The notes under the pieces are model-generated. The model had not been told where the DNA came from. It worked only from the letters and a program-made list of their open reading frames with translations, and ran no database searches. The translations under genes and the position numbers were made by a program. Below, in pieces: positions 7,246 to 15,531 of a DNA stretch of 64,000 nucleotides (position 1 is the stretch's first letter; each line of letters starts with the position of its first letter). This DNA is from Planctomycetota bacterium (lineage in GTDB: Bacteria; Planctomycetota; MHYJ01; JACPRB01): the NCBI GenBank assembly GCA_016209705.1, contig JACQVR010000023.1:28892-92891 (forward strand). The letters run 5' to 3'.

Positions 7246-8502
7246 ATGAAGACGTGCGCGATCCTCACGTTCGGCTGCAAAGTCAATCAATACGAATCGC
7301 AGGCGCTGCGGGAGCAGTTCCAGCGGCGAGGCTACGAAATCGTCGGCGTGGACGACGCTCCGCACGTGGTCGTCCTGAACACCTGCACCGTCACCGAGAC
7401 GGCCACGGCGGAGGCCGCGCGCTGGGCGCGGCGGGTTCATCGCCGGAACCCGTCCGCCCGGATCGCCGTCACCGGCTGCGCCGCGGACTCCCATCAGGCG
7501 GAGTTCGAAGGCATGCCGGGCGTCCGCCGCGTCGTCCTGCACGACGAGAAGTCGGCCCTGCCCCTGCTGATCGAGGATCCTCGACTGACCCCGGCGGAAC
7601 TCAAACCGTCCATTTTTGACATGACGGTGTCGGGCTTCGAAGGCCACACGCGCGCCTTCCTCAAGATCCAGGACGGCTGCGACCTGAACTGCTCGTTCTG
7701 CATCATCCCCCAGGTCCGCGGCCGAAACGTCTCCCGCCCCCTGGAGGAAGCGCTGGGGGAAACCCGGCGCCTGGCGGAGGCGGGATACAAGGAACTCGTC
7801 CTGACCGGCGTTCACGTCGGTTCCTTCGGCAAGGAGGCCGCCGGCCGCAGCTTGATCCCCGATCTCGTGCAGCGCATGCTCGAACTCCCCGGCGTCTCCC
7901 GCGTGCGGCTGTCCTCGGTGGAGGCCAATGAAATCGACGATCGTCTCATCGACGTCATGCGCGACAGCGGCGGCCGATTCTGCCCGCATCTGCACGTGCC
8001 GTTGCAGTCGGGCGACGACGGAGTCCTGCGCGCGATGCGGCGCCGCTACAACACGGCGCAGTTTCGCCGGACGGTGGACCGCCTCCGCGCCGAGATCGAC
8101 CGGCCCGGCGTGACGACCGACATCATCGTGGGATTCCCGACGGAAACGGAGCAGGCGTTCGCCCGCACGCTGGCGCTGTGCCGGGAGATCGGATTCAGCC
8201 GAATCCACGTTTTCCCCTATAGCCACCGCCGCGGCACGGCGGCGTCCGCCCTTGCGGATCTTTCTTTCCAGGTGAAAAAAGAACGGCTCCACGCCGTGCA
8301 GGAGCTGGCGGAGGACTTGTCGCGGCGGTTCGCTCGATCCTTCATCGGCGACGAGGTGGACGTCCTCGTGGAGGAGACGGACGTCGCTCCGACAGGCTAT
8401 ACCGAACGCTACGTGAAAGCGCGCCTGACCGCGGGCGACCGCAACGAGCTGATCCGGACGAGAGGAATCGGGGTCCACGACGGGGTGCTTCAGTGCGCGT
8501 GA
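7246..8502 (+). CDS. mtaB: tRNA t6A37 methylthiotransferase MtaB (radical SAM)
   Basis: MtaB converts t6A37 to ms2t6A37 in tRNAs reading ANN codons. The protein starts MKTCAILTFGCKVNQYES, the MtaB-type N-terminus. The three auxiliary cluster cysteines are in GCKVNQ, LNTCTVT and TGCAAD, and the radical-SAM triad is in DGCDLNCSFC (about residues 143-152). Internal motifs include LTGVHVGSFG and HLHVPLQSGDD, and a TRAM-like domain occupies about residues 365-419. The frame is open 126 codons further upstream, but the ATG at 7246 matches the family start exactly. It overlaps nrnA by 10 bp, so the two are co-translated. MnmA nearby is also a wobble/anticodon-loop thiolation enzyme, but on the other strand. 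Confidence 0.92.
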   Translation: MKTCAILTFGCKVNQYESQALREQFQRRGYEIVGVDDAPHVVVLNTCTVTETATAEAARWARRVHRRNPSARIAVTGCAADSHQAEFEGMPGVRRVVLHDEKSALPLLIEDPRLTPAELKPSIFDMTVSGFEGHTRAFLKIQDGCDLNCSFCIIPQVRGRNVSRPLEEALGETRRLAEAGYKELVLTGVHVGSFGKEAAGRSLIPDLVQRMLELPGVSRVRLSSVEANEIDDRLIDVMRDSGGRFCPHLHVPLQSGDDGVLRAMRRRYNTAQFRRTVDRLRAEIDRPGVTTDIIVGFPTETEQAFARTLALCREIGFSRIHVFPYSHRRGTAASALADLSFQVKKERLHAVQELAEDLSRRFARSFIGDEVDVLVEETDVAPTGYTERYVKARLTAGDRNELIRTRGIGVHDGVLQCA

Positions 8503-9533
8503 CCCCGCCCACGCACCGGATCGCGCCCGCCTCCCGCCGCATGGTCCGGCGGATCCTCGCGTACGTCCGGCGGCACACGAACTTCCTCATCTCGGGGCAC
8601 GTCCGCAGCGACGGCGACGCGCTGGGCTCCCAGCTCGCCTTTCATCATTTGCTCCGCCGTCTGGGCAAGAAGTCGCACGTCGTCTGTGACCGCGGCGTGG
8701 CGCCCGAATACCGCTTCCTTCCGGGATCGGAAGCGGTCGGATCGGGCCCGGAGGATCTCCATCCGCCCTACACGGCGGTCTTCACCTTCGACTCGGGCTC
8801 CTGGGCGCGACTGGAGCGCGTCTCCGCCGCGCTCGACCGATCCTCGATGACGGTCGTGAACATCGATCATCATGCCTCCAACGAACGCTTCGGCGACATC
8901 AACTGGGTCGACCCGACGTTTTCGTCGAGCGGGGAGATGGTATGGGAGCTGGTCAAGGCCAGCGGCGTCAAGGCGAGCCCCTCCATGGCGCTGAACATCT
9001 ACACGGCCATGGTCACGGACACGGGCGGCTTCGCCTTTTCCAACACGACGACCGAAACGTTGCTCAACGCCGCGGAGCTGGTGGCTTTGGGAGTTCGCCC
9101 CGCCGACGTGACGCGTTCCCTGTACCGGCAAAAGTCGATCGACCAACTGCGCTTCCTGGCGGCCGTCATCGAGCGGATTCAGCGCTCCGAAGACGGACGC
9201 GTCGCGTGGGTGACGCTGCCGATCGAGCTGGAGCGGAAGACGAGATTCCGTCCCGGCGACACGCAGGAATACATCAACACGCTGATGCAGCTTCAAGGAA
9301 CGGAGATCGCCATCCTGTTGAGGGAGCTGGAAGATCCGCCGGTGGTGAAGGTGAGCTGGCGCACGGGTCAAGGCGTCGATGGAATCGAACTGGCGCGACA
9401 GCACGGCGGCGGCGGGCATCCGCGGGCCAGCGGGGCGACGCTGCGGATTCCTCTGGAAGAAGCCGCCCGCCACGTCGTGCAACAGGCCGTGGATTACCTT
9501 CGCGAGCGAGCTACAGGGGTCGCGAAGAAATGA
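8493..9533 (+). CDS. nrnA: DHH/DHHA1 phosphoesterase, NrnA-like nanoRNase/pAp phosphatase
   Basis: The 346-residue protein has the DHH motifs GHVRSDGDALGSQ (about residues 30-42), FTFDSGS and NIDHHASNERFGD (about 125-137), followed by the DHHA1 motif GGGGHPRASGATL (about 305-317). NrnA degrades 2-5-nt RNAs and dephosphorylates 3'-phosphoadenosine 5'-phosphate, and needs Mn2+ bound by these His/Asp residues. The start is a GTG at 8493 inside the end of mtaB; an ATG 16 codons later is the alternative. A word hairpin follows directly, then the uracil-DNA glycosylase gene. Confidence 0.88.
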   Translation: MRVTPPTHRIAPASRRMVRRILAYVRRHTNFLISGHVRSDGDALGSQLAFHHLLRRLGKKSHVVCDRGVAPEYRFLPGSEAVGSGPEDLHPPYTAVFTFDSGSWARLERVSAALDRSSMTVVNIDHHASNERFGDINWVDPTFSSSGEMVWELVKASGVKASPSMALNIYTAMVTDTGGFAFSNTTTETLLNAAELVALGVRPADVTRSLYRQKSIDQLRFLAAVIERIQRSEDGRVAWVTLPIELERKTRFRPGDTQEYINTLMQLQGTEIAILLRELEDPPVVKVSWRTGQGVDGIELARQHGGGGHPRASGATLRIPLEEAARHVVQQAVDYLRERATGVAKK

Positions 9534-9553
9534 CGGTTGCGATTTCTTATGAA

Positions 9554-9620
9554 GAACCGCCCAAGCGCAAAACCGCCAAATAGGCTCAATAAGCGGCAGC
9601 CGGTGGCGTTTTGGCGGTTC
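9554..9620. repeat. Word hairpin, 'AACCGCCAAAACGCC' type (copy 1)
   Basis: The left arm GAACCGCCCAAGCGCAAAAC plus CGCCAAA (9554-9580) pairs with the right arm TGGCGTTTTGGCGGTTC (9604-9620). Each arm holds two or three near-copies of an AACCGCCAAA / GCCAAA word. It lies 21 bp before the start of the glycosylase gene. Confidence 0.75.
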
Positions 9621-9641
9621 ATATCAACCTCAAGGCCTATC

Positions 9642-10391
9642 ATGAAAAGCAAATCCCCGCTGGATCGATGGATCGAGCTCGAACGGCTGTTCGGAGCGGA
9701 GTTCCTTCCGGCGGGCCGCGGGCCGCAGGCGCCTGCGGGACCCGCAAGAGCATCACCGGCGAAACCGCCGCCAAGAACGGAATCCGCGAAGCCGCTCCAG
9801 CGCCCGGCCGTGCCGGCGGCCGAGGAACTCCCGGCGGAATTCGTCGCCTTTCGCGATCAGGTCCTGCAATGCCGGAAGTGCGACCTGTGCAACACGCGAA
9901 CGCAGGTCGTCTTCGGGGTGGGATCCCTCAAGGCACCGCTGATGTTCATCGGAGAGGCCCCGGGAGCGGATGAAGACGCGGCCGGGGAACCCTTCGTCGG
10001 CCGGGCGGGTCAACTCCTGACGCGCTCGCTCTTGAAGCTGGGCGTCCGGCGCGAGCAGGTCTACATCGCCAACGTGCTGAAATGCCGGCCTCCGGGAAAC
10101 CGCACTCCCCAGCCGAACGAGATCGTCAGTTGCATGCCGTACTTGCTCCTCCAGATCAAGTGGATCCAACCCCGGCTTCTCTGCGGGCTGGGCAACATCG
10201 CCGTTCAGGCTCTGCTTCATACGTCGGAGGGCATCTCTCGGCTGCGCGGGAAATACCACGACTTCTTCGGGCGGAAGCTCTTCGCCACGTTCCATCCCGC
10301 CTACGTATTGCGAAACATGAATCAACTGGCGCTCTTCGAAGCGGACCTCCGCAAGGTGGCCGCCGACGCGGGCCTGATCGGCATCCCCTGA
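9642..10391 (+). CDS. Family 4 uracil-DNA glycosylase (4Fe-4S)
   Basis: It excises uracil from DNA to start base-excision repair. Motif 1, [20 protein letters not shown] (about residues 105-124), is diagnostic of family 4. The motif 3 region is [12 protein letters not shown]. Four cysteines positioned for the Fe-S cluster are seen: two in CRKCDLC, one in [11 protein letters not shown] and one 16 residues later in SCMPYLL. The proline-rich N-terminal 65 residues look like a flexible tail. The frame extends upstream through the word hairpin, but the ATG at 9642 is the first codon after it and is chosen. It stands alone; the next gene is 369 bp away behind its own promoter. Confidence 0.92.
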   Translation: MKSKSPLDRWIELERLFGAEFLPAGRGPQAPAGPARASPAKPPPRTESAKPLQRPAVPAAEELPAEFVAFRDQVLQCRKCDLCNTRTQVVFGVGSLKAPLMFIGEAPGADEDAAGEPFVGRAGQLLTRSLLKLGVRREQVYIANVLKCRPPGNRTPQPNEIVSCMPYLLLQIKWIQPRLLCGLGNIAVQALLHTSEGISRLRGKYHDFFGRKLFATFHPAYVLRNMNQLALFEADLRKVAADAGLIGIP

Positions 10392-10760
10392 GTTTCTTCG
10401 GCCCGCCTCTGAAACCCTTGAAGAATGCGTAGGGATTCTTATAGTTTTGCAAGTTCAAAAGCGCTTTCGGCGTCACATAGAAAGAAGTGGAGGTGCGAAC
10501 CCGGCAGGACCGGGCGGCCAGAGACTCGGCATCCGCGGATGTCAAGATCCCGGAGTGGACGCGGTCGGGGCTCCTGAAAGCGGTAGGATCTGGAGACCGA
10601 CTCGTCGGGAAATTTTTTTGGCGGTTTCTTTCCCTCCGCGACTTCGCGCCGGAGATGCCCGCGTCCGGATAGCCCGCCCTTTTCCCTCCCGATTTCGCCT
10701 CCCGAGACCGCCCGCGATGAGGGTGTTTCTGTCACCCTATCCGGCGAGAAAGGACAAATC
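10392..10760 (+). promoter_or_regulatory. Non-coding leader with promoter of the pilM cluster
   Basis: No supported gene lies in this 369-bp gap. A sigma-70-like promoter is seen: TTGAAG at 10419-10424, 16-bp spacer, TATAGT at 10441-10446. This leaves a leader of about 310 nt before the PilM start, which has AAAGGA as ribosome binding site. The leader is GC-rich (for example GAACCCGGCAGGACCGGGC near 10497) and could fold, but it matches no riboswitch family I recognise. Confidence 0.5.
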
Positions 10761-12596
10761 ATGGGCAAAGGCGTCTGGGGCATCGACATCTCCAAGTTCT
10801 CCGCCAAGGCCGTGCGCCTGGAGCGAGGCGCCAACGGCGTCATGCTGACCCACACGGGCGTGATTCCGTACGCCGGCACCGATACCGGGGAGCCGGTCAA
10901 TCTGGACGACCAGATCCGCCTGGCGCTGGCCACGATGAAATCGAAGTACAAGATCGGCGGCGAACGCGTCGCGCTTTCCCTGCCGGGCCATTCGACGTTC
11001 AACCGCCTGATCAAGCTGCCGCCCGTCGAGGAGAGCAAGCTCCACGAAGTGGTGAAGTACGAAGCTCAGTCCCAAATCCCCTTTCCCATCGACGAAGTCA
11101 TCTGGGACTTCCAATTCGTGGAACGCCATTATGGTCCGGGAGAAGAGAAAGAGGTCATCCTCTTCGCCATCAAGAAGGAGATCGTTGAGCAGCTCCTGGC
11201 GAACATCCAGGACATCGGCTTGAACGTGGAGGCCATCCAGTTCGGGCCCGTCGCCCTGTACAACTTCCTCAGCTACGACCAGGAAATCTCGCACTCCTGC
11301 ATCGCCGTGGACATGGGGGCCGACAACGCGGATCTGTTGATCATCGACGGCCCCAAGTTCTGGATCCGGAACCTGCCCATCACCGGCAACGACATCACCA
11401 AGGCGCTTCAGAAGGCGTTCAACATCCCCTTCGCGGAAGCCGAGAAGCTGAAGCTGCGGGCCGGCCAGTCGCCCCAAGCCCAGAAGGTGTTCAACGCCAT
11501 GCAACCGGTCCTGCGCGACCTCATCGGCGAGGTCCACCGCTCGATCGGCTATTACAAATCCATTTCCAGACAGGTTCGCTTCGAGAAAGTCCTCCTTCTG
11601 GGCAACGCGACGAGAGTCCTGAACTTCCAGAAATTCGTGTCCCAGACCCTCCAGCTTCCCGCGGCCAGAATCTCCGCCCTCCATCGGATCCAGATCGGCG
11701 GGAATCTCGACGCCGCCCAGGTCGCCGAGAGCCTCACCACGATCGGCACGGCTCTCGGGCTGGCGCTCCAGGGCCTGGGAGACACGAAGAACCAGGTCAA
11801 TCTGCTCCCTACCACGTTCATCAAACGCCGGGAGCTGAGGAGAAAGCAGCCGTTCACGGTCGGCGTCGTGGCCCTCCTCTACCTGCTGGTAGGGCTCATG
11901 TGGTTCAATGCCAACGCGTCCGTCTCCGAACTGTCCAAGGAAGTGAACGACGGATCGAAAATGCAGAACGAATTGAAAGGTCTCGCGGGAGAGCTGGAAG
12001 CCGTCAGGGCCTCCGCGGCCAACTTCGAAATCCCGCTCCAGCGCCTGGAGGCGCTCCGGCAGGACAAGGACCTCATCCTGCTGGTCATGAATCTGCTCCA
12101 TCCGAACATCCCCAACAACAGCGCCCCCAACATCCAGCAGGTGGACCAGACGTGGATCTTGGAATGGAAATTCGAGGACATGCCCCTTCAGCCCCCCGCC
12201 GTCGCGCCCAGCCGCGCGGGAACCGCTCCGGTGTCCGGAAGCGTGACCTGGGACCCGAAGCGCAAGCTGGTCATCCGGATCGAAGTGGCCTTGTTGGCGG
12301 CCAACCGCAGCGACAGCCGGCTGGAGGAACACCTGCTGCAAAACTTTCTCGGCACGATGCAGGCCGGAACGACGTGGAGGAAAAACCCCAACCGATCCTC
12401 GGTGGTGGACGCGTTCCAACTGACTCGCGCCATGGAAGGACCCCGCCGTTTCGAGGTCAAGCCTTTGGGGCGCGCCAACGAACTGAAACCCTGGAGCCTT
12501 CAGGAGCGCACCGAGTCCGACGGCAAATATGCCATTTTCCAGGTCATCCTCGAAATACCGTATCAGCAGGAGCAACCGGAGCAGGGCGCCTCCTAG
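10761..12596 (+). CDS. PilM-PilN fusion protein (secretin-machine platform)
   Basis: Residues 1-350 are a PilM-type actin-like ATPase domain: it opens GVWGIDISKFSAKAVRLERG, continues with VALSLPGHSTFNRLIKLPPV, and has AVDMGADNADLLIIDG at about residues 190-205. A single membrane helix follows at about 372-388 (TVGVVALLYLLVGLMWF), then about 220 periplasmic residues with a coiled coil and an alpha/beta part, as in PilN. In type IV pili, PilM is cytoplasmic and binds the N-terminal tail of a separate PilN. Here the two are one 611-residue chain. It heads a co-directional cluster with PilO/PilP-position proteins and a secretin, resembling the Akkermansia Amuc_1098-1102 cluster. No pilin or motor ATPase is seen. 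Both halves are confidently recognised; the role of the machine is open. Confidence 0.85.
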   Translation: MGKGVWGIDISKFSAKAVRLERGANGVMLTHTGVIPYAGTDTGEPVNLDDQIRLALATMKSKYKIGGERVALSLPGHSTFNRLIKLPPVEESKLHEVVKYEAQSQIPFPIDEVIWDFQFVERHYGPGEEKEVILFAIKKEIVEQLLANIQDIGLNVEAIQFGPVALYNFLSYDQEISHSCIAVDMGADNADLLIIDGPKFWIRNLPITGNDITKALQKAFNIPFAEAEKLKLRAGQSPQAQKVFNAMQPVLRDLIGEVHRSIGYYKSISRQVRFEKVLLLGNATRVLNFQKFVSQTLQLPAARISALHRIQIGGNLDAAQVAESLTTIGTALGLALQGLGDTKNQVNLLPTTFIKRRELRRKQPFTVGVVALLYLLVGLMWFNANASVSELSKEVNDGSKMQNELKGLAGELEAVRASAANFEIPLQRLEALRQDKDLILLVMNLLHPNIPNNSAPNIQQVDQTWILEWKFEDMPLQPPAVAPSRAGTAPVSGSVTWDPKRKLVIRIEVALLAANRSDSRLEEHLLQNFLGTMQAGTTWRKNPNRSSVVDAFQLTRAMEGPRRFEVKPLGRANELKPWSLQERTESDGKYAIFQVILEIPYQQEQPEQGAS

Positions 12597-12686
12597 GAGG
12601 CGATCGGGTCAGGAGGTGGGGTGAATTCGTTATTTTTCTCGGAGCGCCACGGTGGGACGGCGCTCCGACAAGAATAGAGGGAAGGC

Positions 12687-13856
12687 ATGAATAAGCTGAA
12701 GCAGAATCTCTTCTGGGTCGGATCGCTCGCGGCCGCCGGGGTCGCCGTCGTGGCCCTGGCGGTTCTGGTGGTCCCGATGTGGAGCGAGGCCGACGCAAAA
12801 CTCGGACGCATCGACAAGATCGCCGCCTCCCTGAGCTCGGAAGTGCCGAAGATGCCCGGCCAACAGAACGTGGCAGCCTGGAAGGAACGTCTGGAGAAGC
12901 TCGAGACCGAATTCCGTTCCTCGGCCCAGAGTCTGATCGAACGCGACAAGCCCCTGGAGGAGTGGTTCGCGGGATTCAACAAGGCGGTGACGTACAACGC
13001 CTTCATGACGCGTTACAACGACGAGACGAGCAAGCTGGATGAGGAGTTACGCAAGAAGGGGATCCTGATCGGCGTCCCCCGGCGCGGAGGGGAACGCCAG
13101 GAAATCCTTCAAGAGGACGGAGAACTGGGTTTCAATTGGGTGACCTCGCAGCAACTCGAAAACCTGACGATCGACCAGCAAAACGAAGTCAAGGTGAAGC
13201 TCCAGAAGCGCTTCTGGATCTGCCGCACCGTGGCGGACCTTCTCTTGATCGAGGACAACAAACCCGTCCGCCTTCTGGACGTGTATTTCCCGGAACCGCT
13301 GACGGCCAGCAAGATCCCGGGTATTTCCGATTCGGGCACCGCCAGCACGACCCCGGAGGAGGATCCGAACCGCCTGGACAAATACCGCGTGCTCCAGGAT
13401 CGGGTGCGCCTCTTCGTGCGGGAATCCGCTACGCATCCTCCCATCACGCAGATGCCCCGCGGCTTTTTCGAGCAGAATCTGCCGGGAAACGGCGAAACCG
13501 TGGAGGGTCAATCCGAAAAGCCTCTGGGGAGGACGATCACGTTCGGATTCGCCGTCGACATGGAGTACGACCGGGTCCCCAAGCTGGTGCGGAACTTCCT
13601 GGCGCCTCCGAAGGAACCGGCCCTCCTGTGGCAGATGGTGGGCCTCAACGTCTTCGTACCGCGGCAGAACGAGCCGGAAAAGACCCAACCCTTCGAGTAT
13701 ACCGACGATACCCGCCGCGAAAAGGAGCTGGAGCTGAAGGCGTTCGAGGAGCAAACGAAGAATTCGAAGCCCGCTCCCGTGCGCGTGTACATGACGTGCC
13801 AGGTGTTCGATTTCGAACCGGAGAACTTGCCTTCATTTTTCCATAAATCGCCCTGA
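12687..13856 (+). CDS. Membrane-anchored periplasmic protein in PilO position
   Basis: The 389-residue protein has one N-terminal membrane helix (about residues 10-30), a coiled-coil stretch (about 35-75) and a mixed alpha/beta periplasmic part. Near residues 285-300 GRTITFGFAVDMEYDRVPKL resembles the ferredoxin-like segment of PilO/PilN proteins. Its size, topology and place after a PilM/PilN gene recall Amuc_1100 of Akkermansia, also a PilO-like protein. The likely role is to link the inner-membrane platform to the secretin. The ATG at 12687 has AGAGGGAAGG upstream. Sequence similarity to PilO is weak; the call rests largely on context. Confidence 0.6.
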   Translation: MNKLKQNLFWVGSLAAAGVAVVALAVLVVPMWSEADAKLGRIDKIAASLSSEVPKMPGQQNVAAWKERLEKLETEFRSSAQSLIERDKPLEEWFAGFNKAVTYNAFMTRYNDETSKLDEELRKKGILIGVPRRGGERQEILQEDGELGFNWVTSQQLENLTIDQQNEVKVKLQKRFWICRTVADLLLIEDNKPVRLLDVYFPEPLTASKIPGISDSGTASTTPEEDPNRLDKYRVLQDRVRLFVRESATHPPITQMPRGFFEQNLPGNGETVEGQSEKPLGRTITFGFAVDMEYDRVPKLVRNFLAPPKEPALLWQMVGLNVFVPRQNEPEKTQPFEYTDDTRREKELELKAFEEQTKNSKPAPVRVYMTCQVFDFEPENLPSFFHKSP

Positions 13857-13968
13857 GATTCGATCCCCCGTTCTCCTCCGGATCCTCCATCCGGAGGAAA
13901 CGGCCCGAAGGCGAACGGCCGGAACCGGGAGCGATCGAGTACGAGGTCCTTTCCAAAAGGGGTGCGAC

Positions 13969-15327
13969 ATGCAGGAAACTTCGGCGCAGGGGCTCAAAGG
14001 CGCCCTTCTTCGACACGGCGAAAAGTACGCCTGCGGAATCCTCCTTCTGATCTTCGTCGGGTACGCGGTCATGGGACTGGGCGCGTCCGACGAACCGGAA
14101 GTCCAGAAGCTGAAACAAGTCACCGCGCAGTTCCAGCAGAAGGCGCAGGTGGGGACTCCCGAGCTGAACCCGCCGCCGATCGAAAGGAAAGCCCACCACG
14201 AGAGCGTGGAGCAGGTCTACGCGGTCACTCCATGGGCCGCGTCGATTCCGACCGTCTACAAAGGGGAACTGGTGAAGAAGGCGGAACCGCCGCCGAAAAC
14301 CGTCGCCATGCCCTCCGTGAGACTCTTGGAACCCGTCGTCTCCATCGACCGCATCGACCTGACGTGGACGCTGGAGGAGCCCAAGGACAAGGCCGCCACC
14401 CTCGCCGACCCCGCCACTTACTATTATTACCTCGAACGCAAGAAGGAAGACGAGGAGTGGCAGCGTCTGGGTCGGGAACCTCTGACGTTCCCTGAAAACA
14501 AGAACATGAAGTATCAGGACCAGGACATCCAGCCGAAGACGTCATATGCCTACCGGATCCTCCCCGGAACCAAAGACCCGAAATACATCACGAGGGACAA
14601 CAAGTCGGAACTGGGCCGGATGTCCAACGAGGTGACCGCCAGGACGGAGACGATCTGGAAGATCTCGTTCGCCAATCCCATAAAGACCGAATCCCTCGAG
14701 GAGGACACCATCGGCTCCGTATGGATCACCATCGAGAAGTTCGACGCCGTCGCCGGGCGCGTGATGGAACGCAAGGTCCAGAAAGAAGGCGAGAAAATCG
14801 GCTGGTGGCCCGCCACGGAGGGCGCGCCGGCGACGTCGAAGCACCCGACCTGGAGCGCCAGATTGAGACGAACCGTCGACGTGGATTTCGACACGAAGTT
14901 CGTCCTCAAGCTGATTCGGATGGGTCAGGCGTACACCTACGAATACAAGAAATGCCCCGGAGGCTTCAACTGCCCGGGTCCCATGCCGACCAAGGACACG
15001 ATGAAGATAAACGAGATCCACTACGTGACGGAAGAGGGGAAGACGGAAATCTATCGGATCTTCAGTCGGGAGCCCTTCGCCGACCAGTTGTGCCCGCAGC
15101 ACGGCGGCGGCGCGGAGATGACCGCCGAGGAACGCAAGCGGAAGCGGGAGGAGGAGGCGCAGAGCAAACTGGGCGAAGCGGACCAGTTGTGGGTCAGCTC
15201 GGCGAGGACGGACAAGCTGAAAGCGCAGAGGATCTACCGGGATTTGCTGAAGGATTATTCGGATACGGACCCCGTCCAGAGACGCAAATCCCACATCGAA
15301 GACCGGGTGAACGTCAAGGTGGAGTGA
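13969..15327 (+). CDS. Membrane-anchored periplasmic protein with fibronectin-III-like region (PilP position)
   Basis: The 452-residue protein has one N-terminal membrane segment (about residues 22-38), a proline-rich linker and an extended periplasmic part. Residues about 120-225 look like a fibronectin type III fold (IDRIDLTWTLEEP, ending in TSYAYRILPG). The last 70 residues are highly charged and helical (ERKRKREEEAQSKL). It occupies the place of PilP, the inner-membrane lipoprotein that connects PilN/PilO with the secretin, but no PilP homology is visible. AAGGGG precedes the ATG. A 204-bp gap with a separate promoter follows. Function inferred from position only. Confidence 0.55.
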   Translation: MQETSAQGLKGALLRHGEKYACGILLLIFVGYAVMGLGASDEPEVQKLKQVTAQFQQKAQVGTPELNPPPIERKAHHESVEQVYAVTPWAASIPTVYKGELVKKAEPPPKTVAMPSVRLLEPVVSIDRIDLTWTLEEPKDKAATLADPATYYYYLERKKEDEEWQRLGREPLTFPENKNMKYQDQDIQPKTSYAYRILPGTKDPKYITRDNKSELGRMSNEVTARTETIWKISFANPIKTESLEEDTIGSVWITIEKFDAVAGRVMERKVQKEGEKIGWWPATEGAPATSKHPTWSARLRRTVDVDFDTKFVLKLIRMGQAYTYEYKKCPGGFNCPGPMPTKDTMKINEIHYVTEEGKTEIYRIFSREPFADQLCPQHGGGAEMTAEERKRKREEEAQSKLGEADQLWVSSARTDKLKAQRIYRDLLKDYSDTDPVQRRKSHIEDRVNVKVE

Positions 15328-15442
15328 CGCGGGCTTTGGGGCCCTCGCCTGCCTGGGAGAAGCTCTCGTACATTCACGATCTCCCGCCGCGGATTTACCT
15401 TTCTTTTCATCGCCAGATTCTTGAAAGGAGTGGCGTTAGTTC

Positions 15443-15470
15443 TTGCGTCCTGAACATCGAAGCCTATACT
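15443..15470 (+). promoter_or_regulatory. Promoter of the first secretin gene
   Basis: TTGCGT at 15443-15448, a 16-bp spacer, and TATACT at 15465-15470. The predicted transcript would begin around 15477, inside a stem-loop. Confidence 0.55.
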
Positions 15471-15473
15471 CGT

Positions 15474-15500
15474 GCCGGCCTCGGGTTTCCCGGGGCCGGC
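15474..15500 (+). promoter_or_regulatory. Stem-loop at the predicted 5' end of the secretin transcript
   Basis: GCCGGCCTCGGG (15474-15485) and CCCGGGGCCGGC (15489-15500) pair over 12 bp with one G-U and a TTT loop, just downstream of the -10. The place fits a 5' stability hairpin rather than a terminator, since no T-run follows. Confidence 0.45.
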
Positions 15501-15531
15501 GGTGTCTGAATTCTGTTCGGGAGCGCCCGCG

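Noticed and set aside
10447..10760. Structured leader of pilM considered as a c-di-GMP or other riboswitch
   Set aside because: No conserved core of a known riboswitch class could be recognised by eye; a covariance-model search would be needed.
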